From positions 1 to 51,260 of the forward strand of contig ONJC01000021.1 of NCBI GenBank assembly GCA_900318035.1: a stretch of 51,260 bases of DNA. The letters are read 5' to 3'. The position numbers and the translations under genes are program-made. The notes beneath the pieces are model-generated. The model was not told the origin of the DNA. It ran no database searches and saw nothing but the letters and a program-made list of their open reading frames with translations. Positions within the stretch are counted from its first letter, which is position 1. Every line of letters starts with the position of its first letter. This stretch comes from an uncultured Methanobrevibacter sp. (GTDB lineage Archaea > Methanobacteriota > Methanobacteria > Methanobacteriales > Methanobacteriaceae). This document shows positions 43,281 through 51,260 of the stretch, piece by piece.

Positions 43281-44210
43281 GTCGTAGGCTTTTACTGCCT
43301 CTTCAACATCATCATAAAGACCAAGTGCAGCTAAAGCACCAACTTTTCCCTGCTGGCCTGTTACGGCAATCAAAGGAATATTTAATTCTTCTGCAACACT
43401 TTCAGCAGTTTCAACATCCATCATTCCTGATTTTGTGGCGATCGAATATTCCCTTAATTTTTCAGGAATATCTAAACCTTCCAAAATAGCTATGGCGGTT
43501 TTATCGGATAATGTGTCTCTTTTTAGAATCTCAATGACTCTGTTGATTAAATCTTCTTTTTTGGATTCTTCAACTGCGAATGTTAATGCAATGGAAACAC
43601 AATTTTGAGTTTTATGAGGGTTATGCGGATATAGCTGGACAATGATATGATCCAAATATTCAAAACCTTCACCCGCAAGCTCAACACCAAGATTATGAGC
43701 CATGGTCCATGTTGCACCTGCATCCTTGGTATCTGTATCGTCAACACCGATGACAACCTTTTCAAGTTTAGGAGTTACGACAGTGGCTTTTCCGGCCTTT
43801 GAACCTCCACCGACTTCGATGAGTTCAACATATTTCACTCCTTCACCCATTCCTCTGCACATTCCAGCACCTACGCCGGCACCTGCAAGTCCAGCATGAG
43901 TCACTTTCACTTCATCGCCATCGACAACAATCTCATCGATTCCGGCAGCATTGAAACTGGCCTTCAGGTCAAGTGGTGCACTGCCGACATGACAGGAATA
44001 GACATGCTTATTTCCATCACGATAAGCTGAATCTATTAATTCAGAGTTGTTTCTGTATTGATTCAACAGCCAGTGAGATCCGGAAATGCACGGATGGTAT
44101 TCAACGATTTCAACTTTATCCCCGTCAACCATTGTCAGCACTTTTTCATATGGTGCTATCCAGGGGTCTTGGAATTTTTCCCTTAATTCTTCAGGTTTTA
44201 AAATTTCCAT
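43272..44210 (-). CDS. Methanogenesis marker protein 11
   Basis: 312 residues. It matches the methanogen-restricted marker 11 family through PCISGSHWLLNQYRNNSEL (about 40-58), CHVGSAPLDLKASFNAAGIDE, GLAGAGVGAGMCRGMGEGV and VVIGVDDTDTKDAGATWTMAH (core GVDDTDTKDAGATW, about 155-168). The DDTD-containing middle resembles the DUF1743/TiaS-type fold. Its biochemical role has not, to my knowledge, been shown; occurrence is tied to methanogens. It overlaps the transcription unit with ribH, whose stop is seven bases before its ATG, with GTGAT as the likely ribosome binding site. Confidence 0.9.
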   Translation of the reverse strand: MEILKPEELREKFQDPWIAPYEKVLTMVDGDKVEIVEYHPCISGSHWLLNQYRNNSELIDSAYRDGNKHVYSCHVGSAPLDLKASFNAAGIDEIVVDGDEVKVTHAGLAGAGVGAGMCRGMGEGVKYVELIEVGGGSKAGKATVVTPKLEKVVIGVDDTDTKDAGATWTMAHNLGVELAGEGFEYLDHIIVQLYPHNPHKTQNCVSIALTFAVEESKKEDLINRVIEILKRDTLSDKTAIAILEGLDIPEKLREYSIATKSGMMDVETAESVAEELNIPLIAVTGQQGKVGALAALGLYDDVEEAVKAYDKK

Positions 44211-44217
44211 CTAATCA

Positions 44218-44634
44218 CTAGATTTCTTTTAATCTGTCGCACATTTTAATTGCTGCTTCAACAGCACTTTTTGCGTTTTTAACACGTCTGTGAGCATCTA
44301 ATCTGGTCATTCCAGGACCGGTGATTCCGAGTGCTACAGGAGTATCGTATTCCAATGCCAAATCAGCGATTTTACGGGAAGCATGCTGTGCTACAATTTG
44401 ATCGTGGTCTGTTGCACCTTCAATTACTGCACCTAAAGTGATAATTGCATCATATTCATCTTTTTGTAATAATTTTTTAATTACAAGAGGCATATCGAAT
44501 ACGCCAGGCACTGCGACCACTTTTGTAATTTCACAATCTCTATTTTTTGCTTCTGCTTTAGCCAAATCTAACATCATTTGAGTTATGTCATAATTAAATT
44601 CTGCAACAACTGCTGCAATTTCATATTTTACCAT
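44218..44634 (-). CDS. ribH: 6,7-dimethyl-8-ribityllumazine synthase
   Basis: Penultimate step of riboflavin synthesis, needed for FAD, FMN and coenzyme F420 precursors. 138 residues, the short archaeal form. Visible motifs: AEFNYDITQMML (11-22), VPGVFDMPLVIKKLL (42-56), and LGAVIEGATDHDQIVAQ with catalytic His77. GITGPGMTRLDAHRRV also matches archaeal RibH. It lies between a 34-codon membrane peptide gene and mmp11, all on the minus strand. Confidence 0.96.
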   Translation of the reverse strand: MVKYEIAAVVAEFNYDITQMMLDLAKAEAKNRDCEITKVVAVPGVFDMPLVIKKLLQKDEYDAIITLGAVIEGATDHDQIVAQHASRKIADLALEYDTPVALGITGPGMTRLDAHRRVKNAKSAVEAAIKMCDRLKEI

Positions 44635-44650
44635 TTTATCTACCTCTTAA

Positions 44651-44755
44651 TTATCCGAATATAATGAGAAGAAATCCAGCTACCCCACTAACTACCATAA
44701 TGAATATGATAAAAAGTGCTGCCATCTGCATTCTAGTCAATTTTTTGAAATTCAT
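44651..44755 (-). CDS. 34-residue single-span membrane peptide
   Basis: A short frame between leuB and ribH encodes MNFKKLTRMQMAALFIIFIM followed by VVSGVAGFLLIIFG. It has a basic N-terminus and one long hydrophobic helix with a GVAG turn. The ATG has GGAGA nine bases upstream. The frame fills most of a 143-bp gap and shares the direction of its neighbours. I do not recognise a family. The good start site and clean membrane topology support a real gene, perhaps one of the short conserved membrane peptides of Methanobacteriales. Confidence 0.65.
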   Translation of the reverse strand: MNFKKLTRMQMAALFIIFIMVVSGVAGFLLIIFG

Positions 44756-44777
44756 ATTTTTTATTCTCCATTAATTT

Positions 44778-45785
44778 TTATAAATTATTTCTAACTGCCT
44801 GGGCTACTTCCATTGTGGAAGCGTTGCCTCCCAAATCAGCAGTCAAAATATCAGCATCATTCAATACTTTTAAGATTGCCGCATCAAATCTATCAGCGGC
44901 TCCGTTTTCACCAATGTATCTGAGCATCATTATTGCAGACAACATCATGGCTATTGGATTTGCCTTGCCCTGACCGGCAATGTCCGGTGCTGAACCGTGA
45001 ACAGGTTCGAATAAGGCTCCATCTTCACCAATGTTGGCTGAAGGTATCAATCCAAGACCACCAACAAGCCCTGCACCTTCATCGGATAGAATATCTCCGA
45101 AAAGGTTTGTTGTTACAATAACTTCAAAGGTTTGAGGCTGTGTAATAAGATACATTGCAGTTGCATCCACGTAAAAGTCCTCAGTTGCAATGTCAGGGTA
45201 TCTCTCTGCAACTTCATAGAAAATTTCCTTGAACAAGCCATCGGTTTTCTTCAATACATTGGCCTTATGAACAGCGGTAACCTTTGTCTTATTATTTTCC
45301 AATGCATAATTAAATGCATAGTCAATAATGCGTTCTTCAGCTTCCTTAGTTATAATACGTCTTGCTACTGCGCCATCGTCAGTGTAGGACTCTTCATCTG
45401 CAATATACATTCCTTCAGTGTTTTCACGAACTATCATGAAATCAATGTTTTCAAATAAGGAATTTGTATTGGGATAAGTCTTGACCGGCCTTAAATTAGC
45501 AAACATTTTCATTTCCTGACGTATCTTGACTATAACGTCAGCTGCGGTTTCGCCCGCTGCACCAAACAAGCAAGCATCGGCATTTCGAATAGTGTCTAAA
45601 GTTTCACCTGGAAGGGCATTTCCAGTTTTTTCAAGACATTCATCTCCTGCTTCTGCATAAACATAATCAAAATCAATATCTAAACTATCAAGAACAAAAA
45701 TTGTAGCTTCCATTACTTCCTTTCCTATTCCGTCTCCCGGAACAACAGCTATCTGATATTTATCTTTTGTTTTTGAGGTATTCAA
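44778..45785 (-). CDS. leuB: 3-isopropylmalate dehydrogenase (or homoisocitrate dehydrogenase)
   Basis: 335 residues of the isocitrate/isopropylmalate dehydrogenase family: AVVPGDGIGKEVM, FANLRPVKTYP, MIVRENTEGMYI, TAVHKANVLKKTDGLF, VTTNLFGDILSDEGAGLVGGLGL and FEPVHGSAPDIAGQGKANP. It oxidises and decarboxylates 3-isopropylmalate in leucine synthesis. The AksF paralogue of coenzyme B synthesis is very similar, and the sequence alone does not exclude it. Linkage to leuC and leuD supports LeuB. The start is TTG 45785 with GGTGG five to six bases upstream; there is no in-frame ATG nearby. The first 26 bases overlap leuD. Confidence 0.88.
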   Translation of the reverse strand: MNTSKTKDKYQIAVVPGDGIGKEVMEATIFVLDSLDIDFDYVYAEAGDECLEKTGNALPGETLDTIRNADACLFGAAGETAADVIVKIRQEMKMFANLRPVKTYPNTNSLFENIDFMIVRENTEGMYIADEESYTDDGAVARRIITKEAEERIIDYAFNYALENNKTKVTAVHKANVLKKTDGLFKEIFYEVAERYPDIATEDFYVDATAMYLITQPQTFEVIVTTNLFGDILSDEGAGLVGGLGLIPSANIGEDGALFEPVHGSAPDIAGQGKANPIAMMLSAIMMLRYIGENGAADRFDAAILKVLNDADILTADLGGNASTMEVAQAVRNNL

Positions 45786-46239
45786 TTAAACCACCCTGTT
45801 CCAATATTTCCAGCATGAATGGAGGCAATTTCTTGAATTCTATTGAATCTCCATTTTCATTGGTTATTAATCCTTTTTCCATATCAACTTCAATTTCTTC
45901 TTGATTTTCAACAAGTTCACAAATTCCCGGAGCCTCCAAAAGCGGAACGCCAACATTTGTAGCATTTCTATAAAAGATTCTTGCAAATGATTCGGCTATT
46001 ACAGCCGCAACCCCAACACCTTTAAGAGCAATCGGTGCATGTTCACGGGATGATCCGCAGCCGAAATTCCTTCCTGCTACAATGAAATCTCCATTTTTGC
46101 ATTTCTTGTCAAAATCAGCATCCAAACCTTCCATACAATGCTCGGCCAATCTTTCTTCATCTGTATAAATCAAATATCTTCCAGGAACAATAATGTCTGT
46201 ATCAATATCGTCTCCAAATTTCCATGCAGTTCCTTTCAC
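45760..46239 (-). CDS. leuD: 3-isopropylmalate dehydratase small subunit
   Basis: 159 residues: [63 protein letters not shown]. With LeuC it isomerises 2- to 3-isopropylmalate. The substrate loop after the DTD motif reads YLIY. The homoaconitase small subunit of Methanocaldococcus has YLRT there, while isopropylmalate isomerase has YLVY, so the leucine role is favoured over coenzyme B. It starts with GTG 46239, five bases after the leuC stop, with GAGTGAT as the ribosome binding site. Confidence 0.9.
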   Translation of the reverse strand: MKGTAWKFGDDIDTDIIVPGRYLIYTDEERLAEHCMEGLDADFDKKCKNGDFIVAGRNFGCGSSREHAPIALKGVGVAAVIAESFARIFYRNATNVGVPLLEAPGICELVENQEEIEVDMEKGLITNENGDSIEFKKLPPFMLEILEQGGLIEYLKNKR

Positions 46240-46243
46240 AATA

Positions 46244-47488
46244 TCACTCCGGTGCTACAATTCTTCCTTCAATAGCTGAAGCTGCCGCAACAGCTGCTGA
46301 AGCCAGGAAAACCTTTCCGTCCGGTGAGCCCTGTCTACCCTTAAAGTTTCTGTTGGAAGTAGAAAGACTCACTTCTCCAGGCCCTATGATTCCGGTGTGT
46401 CCTCCAAGACATGGACCGCAGCAAGGAGCTGATACGAGTGCTCCGGCATCAACAAATATTTTCAGCAATCCTTCGTCAAGTGCTTTTGAGTAAACCTCTT
46501 TTGAAGCGGGAATCACTAACATTCTGGTGCCGTTAGCCACCTTTTTACCTTTTATAATTTTAGCGGCCTCCCTTAAATCACTGAGACGTCCATTGGTACA
46601 TGAACCTAAAAATACCTGGTCTATTTCCTGGTCAACCTCACTTACAGGTCGTACATTATCAACATTATGAGGGCAAGCAACCTGCGGTTCCAAGTCACTT
46701 ACATCAATATCAATTATATTAAGAGATGGGGAATCCAAATCTGTCTTATAAACTTTATACGGTTTTTTTGAGTGGTTTTCAACATATTCAATAGTTTTTT
46801 TGTCAGGTTCTACCAAACCGGTTTTTCCACCCATTTCAATTGCCATATTACATATGACCATTCTTTCAGATACGCTCATATCTTCAATGGTTTCGCCGGC
46901 AAATTCACAGGCCTTGTATGTTGAACCGTCAACACTCATCTGACCGATGATATGCAAAATCACATCTTTTGCATAGACATTTTCCTTCAATTTGCCTGTG
47001 ATTTCAAATCTATTGGTTTCAGGTACTTTAAACCATAAATTACCTTCAGCAAATACCATTGCCATATCAGTTGAGCCTATTCCTGTTGCAAATGCTCCTA
47101 AAGCCCCATGAGTACAGGTATGTGAATCTGCACCTACAATTACCTCACCCGGCACAACATGGCCCAATTCCGGGAGAATCTGATGACAAACACCGGCATT
47201 AACATCATAAAAATGCTCAATACCCTGCTGTTTGACAAATTCCCTCATCAGCATGTGATTATTGGCTGAGTCAATGGAATCGGCCGGAACCTGATGGTCA
47301 AAAGGAATGACAATTTTAGAAGCATCCCAGACTTTTTCAGCTCCAATTTTTTCAAATGATTCTACTGAAAGAGGCCCAGTTAGATCATGAGTCATTGCTA
47401 CATCAATATTTGCTATAACTATATCTCCAGCTTCAACTTCGTTTTTACCAGATGCTCTAGCTAATATTTTTTCAGACATTGTCGGCAT
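46244..47488 (-). CDS. leuC: 3-isopropylmalate dehydratase large subunit
   Basis: 414 residues of the aconitase superfamily, binding the catalytic [4Fe-4S] cluster through Cys in GSCTNG and the pair in [31 protein letters not shown] is the usual signature (core [16 protein letters not shown]). It forms the leuCDB order with the next two genes, all overlapping or within five bases. GAGGTTTGA precedes ATG 47488. A TATA-like ATATATATAATTATC near 47513-47527 is its probable promoter. The HacA paralogue of coenzyme B synthesis is the alternative. Confidence 0.9.
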   Translation of the reverse strand: MPTMSEKILARASGKNEVEAGDIVIANIDVAMTHDLTGPLSVESFEKIGAEKVWDASKIVIPFDHQVPADSIDSANNHMLMREFVKQQGIEHFYDVNAGVCHQILPELGHVVPGEVIVGADSHTCTHGALGAFATGIGSTDMAMVFAEGNLWFKVPETNRFEITGKLKENVYAKDVILHIIGQMSVDGSTYKACEFAGETIEDMSVSERMVICNMAIEMGGKTGLVEPDKKTIEYVENHSKKPYKVYKTDLDSPSLNIIDIDVSDLEPQVACPHNVDNVRPVSEVDQEIDQVFLGSCTNGRLSDLREAAKIIKGKKVANGTRMLVIPASKEVYSKALDEGLLKIFVDAGALVSAPCCGPCLGGHTGIIGPGEVSLSTSNRNFKGRQGSPDGKVFLASAAVAAASAIEGRIVAPE

Positions 47489-47585
47489 ATTTTCAAACCT
47501 CTTAATAATGATAATTATATATATTTCATAAAATATATAAGTTCGTTTTATTTTTATGAAAATTAACTTTTGAAAAAATTCTAAA

Positions 47586-47607
47586 ATTTATATAATAGGT
47601 TTACCTA
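47586..47607 (+). promoter_or_regulatory. Promoter of the DUF2264 gene with palindrome TAGGT-TT-ACCTA
   Basis: A TATA-like ATTTATATAAT (about 47586-47595) is followed directly by the 5-2-5 inverted repeat TAGGTTTACCTA (47596-47607), ten bases before the ATG. A protein bound there would block transcription start. There is no clear ribosome binding site, so the mRNA is probably leaderless. Regulation is inference. Confidence 0.4.
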
Positions 47608-47616
47608 AATATTATT

Positions 47617-48819
47617 ATGAGCTCATTTTTGAATAGATTAAAGAAAAAAGAAGAACCTATCATAGAGGATGAACCTCAGATAGAAGATAGGATTCATTGG
47701 GTTTCAATATTACAAAAAATAACATTTCCTGTTCTAAATAACCTTGCAAAAGGTTCACTTAGAAAAAACATGCCTTATGAGTCTACCAGTGCTGAAGGTC
47801 AAAAATTTTCGTACCTGGAAGCTTTTGCACGTGTCTTCAATGGAATTGCACCATGGTTAGAGTTAGGACCAGACAACTCAGAAGAAGGAACTGTCCGTGA
47901 AAAATACATCAGAATGACAATGAAAGCCATTTCAAATGCGGTCAATCCTAACAACAGCGATTACATTTTTGTAGTTGAACCTAAACAATCTTTGGTTGAT
48001 GTTGCTTTATTTGCTCAGGGATTGCTCAGAGCTAAGAATCAGATTTGGCTCAATTTACCTATGGATGATCAGGCCAGAATAATCCGTGAACTTAAAAATA
48101 CACGTGTTATTGCACCATATGAGAATCATTGGCTATTATTTACATCCATGATTGAAGCTGCTCTTTTAGAATTTACTGGTGAATGTGATAAAGAGCGTTT
48201 AAGCTATGGAGTTAGTAGATTCAGAGGCGACTTCTATATTGGTGATGGAATTTACTCCGATGGGGAAGACTTTACTTCCGGCTATTTCAACAGCATTGTA
48301 ATTCACCCTATGTTAAATGATATTTTAAAAGTGATGAGAAAATACAGTATCAGCGAGGGTGAACTTTTAGATGTTCAACTGATGAGGTCCTCAAGATTAT
48401 CCTCACAATTAGAAAGAACCATCTCCCCAGAAGGTACCTATCCTCTTTTAGGCAGTTGTCTGTCATATCGTTGCGGTGTTTTCCATTTGCTATCTCAAGC
48501 GGCTTTATTGAAAATTTTACCAAGAAATATCAAACCGGCACAGGTCAGATCAGCTTTAACCACAGTATTGAAGAAGCAATTCGCCGAAAACCAAAACTTT
48601 TCAAGCAATGGATGGTTGGTTGTCGGATTAAACGGTTCACAATTGGATATTTCTGAAAGTGATATCAATACAGGCAGTGTTTATTTCTGCTGTGCAATAT
48701 TTTTAGCATTGGGTTTGCCTGCTTCCGATTTATTCTGGACAGAACCATATGCCGAATGGACAAGCGTCCAGGCATGGACCGGACAACCAATACAAAAAGA
48801 TCAAACTATTGATTTTTAA
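47617..48819 (+). CDS. DUF2264 domain-containing protein
   Basis: 400 residues matching the DUF2264 family: LEAFARVFNGIAPWLEL (about 68-84), LVDVALFAQGLLRAK, FTSMIEAALLEFTGE, YIGDGIYSDGEDF, YYFNSIVIHPML-like GYFNSIVIHPMLNDIL, and ISPEGTYPLLGSCLSYR. The family has an (alpha/alpha)6-barrel look and sits near sugar-degrading enzymes in bacteria, but its function is unknown. No signal peptide. The start ATG 47617 is preceded by a palindrome rather than a ribosome binding site. It is divergent from leuC. Confidence 0.88.
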   Translation: MSSFLNRLKKKEEPIIEDEPQIEDRIHWVSILQKITFPVLNNLAKGSLRKNMPYESTSAEGQKFSYLEAFARVFNGIAPWLELGPDNSEEGTVREKYIRMTMKAISNAVNPNNSDYIFVVEPKQSLVDVALFAQGLLRAKNQIWLNLPMDDQARIIRELKNTRVIAPYENHWLLFTSMIEAALLEFTGECDKERLSYGVSRFRGDFYIGDGIYSDGEDFTSGYFNSIVIHPMLNDILKVMRKYSISEGELLDVQLMRSSRLSSQLERTISPEGTYPLLGSCLSYRCGVFHLLSQAALLKILPRNIKPAQVRSALTTVLKKQFAENQNFSSNGWLVVGLNGSQLDISESDINTGSVYFCCAIFLALGLPASDLFWTEPYAEWTSVQAWTGQPIQKDQTIDF

Positions 48820-49078
48820 TTTTTTTCTTTTTTGGTATTGTTTTTAGTAGGCATTTAATTGATTATATGATTAATTAAATTGATAGTGACATGATTTCTA
48901 TTTTTTTACTAAATCATGCCTTCAATATTTTTGATGTTAATGAGTAATTTCCAAAACTATTTTTGTGACATCTATATGATAACAATGAAAAACATGATTG
49001 TACATCAAAAGTATGCTGAATTTTCACTTGCAGCAACATTTCCAGAATAATTATAGTATCTTCATTAAAAAGCGGCTA
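48820..49078. terminator. 259-bp convergent gap, T-rich terminator for the DUF2264 gene
   Basis: Just after the DUF2264 stop, the plus strand has runs of seven T, six T and five T (about 48820-48846), an archaeal-type terminator. The rest of the gap up to amrS is AT-rich without an open frame or RNA-like structure that I can see. Confidence 0.4.
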
Positions 49079-49951
49079 TTAAATATTTCCCAGATAAACA
49101 TTTTTAATTCCTTTATTGAGTGCGATTTCTTTAGCCTTATACAATATTTCAGGATTTGTAGGTGAAATATCGTTCATTTTATAATATGGAAAAGCTCTTG
49201 AAAAGTGAAGAGGAACATCAGCAGACAGTTCATCTACTACAAAATCACATAATTGAGTTATTTCCTCAACAGAATCATTATAATCATTTAAAATTAAGTT
49301 TGTAATTTCCAAATGTTTTCCTTCGATATGTATTCTCCTTAAATTGTCCAATACAATGTCCAAATCTGCGCCACAGACTTTTTTATAGAAATCTTTTGAC
49401 ATTGATTTTAAATCTATGTTGAATGCATCGACAAAGCCTAAAATTTCATTTATTGACTGTTGTGAAAAGTATCCGTTACTCACATAAATTACTTTCAGAT
49501 TATTCTTTTGGGCTAAAAGAGAAGTTTCCTTATTAAAAGGCAAATGTATCGTAGGTTCATTATAGGTCCAGGCAATCGACTTGCAGCCATATCGAATTGC
49601 ATTATCTACAATGGTTTCGGGGTTAATTTTAATTGAACGTGAATTCTTGTCATACTCCTGTGAAATAGTATAGTTCTGACAATGCAAACAGGTCATGTTG
49701 CATCCAAAACCACCAATTGAATATGTAAAAGTATGGGGCATGAAGTTATGAAGTGGCTTTTTTTCAATAGGATCAGGACTTAATGATGAAACAATACCAT
49801 AAGACTCATCAAACAACTCTCCGTTGACATTTTTATGTTGTCTGCAAACTCCAACATGGCCTTCAGCTATTTTACAGTAATTCGCGCAAATTTCACATCT
49901 AATCTTTTGTGATTTTGAGCTTTTTTTGTAAAGATTGTTATTCACTAACAT
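49079..49951 (-). CDS. amrS: AmmeMemoRadiSam-system radical SAM enzyme
   Basis: 290 residues from ATG 49951, chosen because AAGGT lies ten bases before it; an ATG three codons upstream touches that site. It has the radical SAM cluster motif CNMTCLHC (Cys87, 91, 94 counted from the upstream ATG), preceded by a Cys-rich N-terminus (C-x2-C-x3-C at 22-29 and Cys39). Other motifs: VGVCRQH, DPIEKKPLHNF, TYNEPTIHLPF, DAFNIDLKSM and FSRAFPYYKM. These mark the PflA-like AmrS family, found in many archaea with AMMECR1 and MEMO proteins and of unknown substrate. It overlaps the end of thiL. Confidence 0.88.
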   Translation of the reverse strand: MLVNNNLYKKSSKSQKIRCEICANYCKIAEGHVGVCRQHKNVNGELFDESYGIVSSLSPDPIEKKPLHNFMPHTFTYSIGGFGCNMTCLHCQNYTISQEYDKNSRSIKINPETIVDNAIRYGCKSIAWTYNEPTIHLPFNKETSLLAQKNNLKVIYVSNGYFSQQSINEILGFVDAFNIDLKSMSKDFYKKVCGADLDIVLDNLRRIHIEGKHLEITNLILNDYNDSVEEITQLCDFVVDELSADVPLHFSRAFPYYKMNDISPTNPEILYKAKEIALNKGIKNVYLGNI

Positions 49952-50864
49952 AATGTTCATAACCTTTGTTTTTTATTTCTTCTGAAAATCCATTTTCTAA
50001 TATTAGTTCTATTTTATCCGAATCTGTAACTTTTCCGATGACCTTATAATCAATGCTTAATTTTTTTAAATTATATTCTGATATTGTAAAAAGCAGTTCA
50101 AAGTCTTCACCAACATAAAGTATTAAATCTAGATAATTAAGACCTAATTTAGATGCTAATTGTTTGTATTCATCTGTTATATGGAGCATTTCTTCATAAA
50201 TTATAAATCCAAAGCCGTCTTTTCTGATTTCATATAATTCACTTGCAAGTCCATCAGTGATGTCTGTTGCTGAAGTTGCACCCGCCTGACTAATTAAAAT
50301 GCCCTCATTTAGTCTTGCTATTGGCTTTAGTACCTTATTTACATAAATATTGTCACCTAATTCCAAATTTAATCCTAATGCAGCATGACCAATATCGCCT
50401 GTAATAACCAATAAGTCATCAATTTCATATGTATCTTTCATTAAAGGATTATCAGATAATCCTAATGCGGTTCCTGAAATAATAATTTCGGATGCTTCAT
50501 TAGTATCTCCACCGATTAATGGAATGGAATAAAAATTGCATGCGTCAACAACTCCTTTTATAATTTGTTTGAATGAGTCAACAGGCAAATCCTTAGGTAT
50601 TGCAATGGAAAGTAAAAATCCCAAAGGGTCAGCTCCCATTGCTGCAAGATCACTGACATTAACTGTGACAGATTTGAACCCCATCTCAAAATAAGACATA
50701 TTTTTAGGAAAGTGTCTGGATTGAATCAGCATGTCACAAGTTGAAATCAAATTAGAATCATTTAATTGAGTTATAGCCGTATCATCCGGAATTATATCAT
50801 TTGAATTGGCAATTATGTATTTAACTAATTCTTTCTCACCAATATCTGAGACTTTTAAGGTCAT
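49938..50864 (-). CDS. thiL: Thiamine-monophosphate kinase
   Basis: 308 residues. ThiL phosphorylates thiamine monophosphate to the active cofactor. Motifs: VSDIGEKELVKYI at the N-terminus, DDTAITQL (the substrate and Mg-binding DDxA), VTVNVSDLAAMGADPLGFLLSIAIP, PLIGGDTNEASEIIISGTALG, DLLVITGDIGHAALGL, ATSATDITDGLASELYEI and GEDFELLFTI. It is the usual length and complete. The last bases overlap amrS, so the two are coupled. Confidence 0.94.
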   Translation of the reverse strand: MTLKVSDIGEKELVKYIIANSNDIIPDDTAITQLNDSNLISTCDMLIQSRHFPKNMSYFEMGFKSVTVNVSDLAAMGADPLGFLLSIAIPKDLPVDSFKQIIKGVVDACNFYSIPLIGGDTNEASEIIISGTALGLSDNPLMKDTYEIDDLLVITGDIGHAALGLNLELGDNIYVNKVLKPIARLNEGILISQAGATSATDITDGLASELYEIRKDGFGFIIYEEMLHITDEYKQLASKLGLNYLDLILYVGEDFELLFTISEYNLKKLSIDYKVIGKVTDSDKIELILENGFSEEIKNKGYEHYVSE

Positions 50865-50884
50865 GAATATTAGTATCTAATTAA

Positions 50885-51260
50885 GAATTAATAAATTTTA
50901 AGAATTTAAAAAAACTCAATGAACTCGAAGAAAAAGTAAAAGAATCACCAAAAGACGTAATTAGTATTAACGACCCTGATGCTCGCTTAATGATGAATAA
51001 AAAAGGCAAATGGGAATGAGATTATAACGCACAAATCATCGTGGACGAATACAAAGGAATAATACTTTCATCATACATTACACAAAATCCAACAGACCAT
51101 TTCGAACTGATTCCATCAATTGAACAATTAGAAAACAATTTAAGCAAAATATACGAAGAACTGCCTTCAAATTTCCAATTCAGTGCCGATAATGGATATT
51201 CAACCGATGAAAACACAACATATCTTGAAGAAAAAGGCCTAGATGGATACATATCCACCA
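50885..51260 (+). pseudogene. Broken IS1182-type transposase (internal part, runs off window)
   Basis: From about 50900 the frame reads DPDARLMMNKKGKWE, then a TGA stop at 51017-51019, then DYNAQIIVDEYKGIILSSYI, IPSIEQLENNLSKI, SADNGYSTDENTTYLEEKG and LDGYIST to the window end. This is the DDE transposase of IS1182-family elements from the DPDA motif to the second catalytic Asp (SADNGYS). The 5' half is missing and the frame opens only just after a stop at 50882-50884. The TGA most likely replaces a TGG. It is an inactive remnant unless the stop is a sequence error. Confidence 0.8.

Noticed and set aside
47536..47549. Partial match to the TetR operator (GTTCGTTTT) upstream of leuC
   Set aside because: Only about 9 of 14 positions agree, and the left arm is lost. 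In DNA this AT-rich that is expected by chance.
51011..51025. Reading the transposase TGA as a recoded codon
   Set aside because: TGA is the normal stop of several intact genes here (for example rfbD), and the site is in a decayed mobile element where TGG to TGA mutation is the simple explanation.
1..51260. CRISPR arrays, tRNA or rRNA genes
   Set aside because: No regularly spaced 25-40 bp repeats with unique spacers, and no tRNA-like or rRNA-like stretch was seen in the gaps between genes. The repeats found are coding Ig-like repeats or the short 8-bp tract.

Overview
The window reads as low-GC DNA from a methanogenic archaeon of the order Methanobacteriales, most like Methanobrevibacter. 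Evidence: a heterodisulfide reductase HdrA, methanogenesis marker protein 11, archaeal RadA and a multi-OB-fold RPA, an archaeal-type UbiD decarboxylase, a two-domain PurE, and very large secreted adhesin-like proteins with parallel beta-helix and Ig-like repeats. Ribosome binding sites are mostly GGTGA/GGAG-like. Several genes have no such site and a TATA box placed for a leaderless mRNA. Species assignment is inference.

Layout. 1-1263: 5' part of hdrA (minus strand). 1566-2471: AEC permease. 2624-15309: one adhesin locus of about 12.7 kb (minus), split by two frameshifts into three reading frames. 15310-15962: its promoter with a palindromic operator, then about 600 bp without a recognisable gene. 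15963-19565: rpa-radA operon. 19727-25649: surface-polymer operon (polyprenyl-phosphate sugar transferase, three GT2 glycosyltransferases, a CDP-glycerol glycerophosphotransferase-like protein, two small paralogous membrane proteins). 25893-28336: rfbA-rfbC-rfbB. 28747-29978: two tandem TetR regulators (plus). 30110-31627: rfbD followed by a secreted barnase-type ribonuclease and a barstar-type inhibitor. 31700-32938: wecC-like nucleotide-sugar dehydrogenase. 33023-36595: second adhesin-like protein carrying a papain-family peptidase. 36861-50864: mostly housekeeping genes (ubiD-purE, tex, a membrane glycosyltransferase, mmp11, ribH, a 34-codon membrane peptide, leuB-leuD-leuC, a DUF2264 gene, amrS, thiL). 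50885-51260: a broken IS1182-type transposase running off the window.

How it fits together. The centre (about 19.7-36.6 kb) is a cell-surface island. It supplies dTDP-rhamnose (rfbA/B/C/D), a lipid-linked glycan initiator, glycosyltransferases, a teichoic-acid-like polymerase, a UDP-ManNAc-type dehydrogenase, adhesins, a surface protease and a secreted RNase with its immunity protein. The strongest regulatory signal is one 14-bp inverted repeat (AGAACG-N2-CGTTCT). It occurs 41 bp before the first TetR gene and 40 bp before the giant adhesin gene, 13 kb away. This suggests that TetR controls itself and the adhesin.

The two most noteworthy observations are this TetR-adhesin circuit and an apparently intact barnase/barstar pair, all six barnase catalytic residues present, translationally coupled to rfbD in an archaeon.
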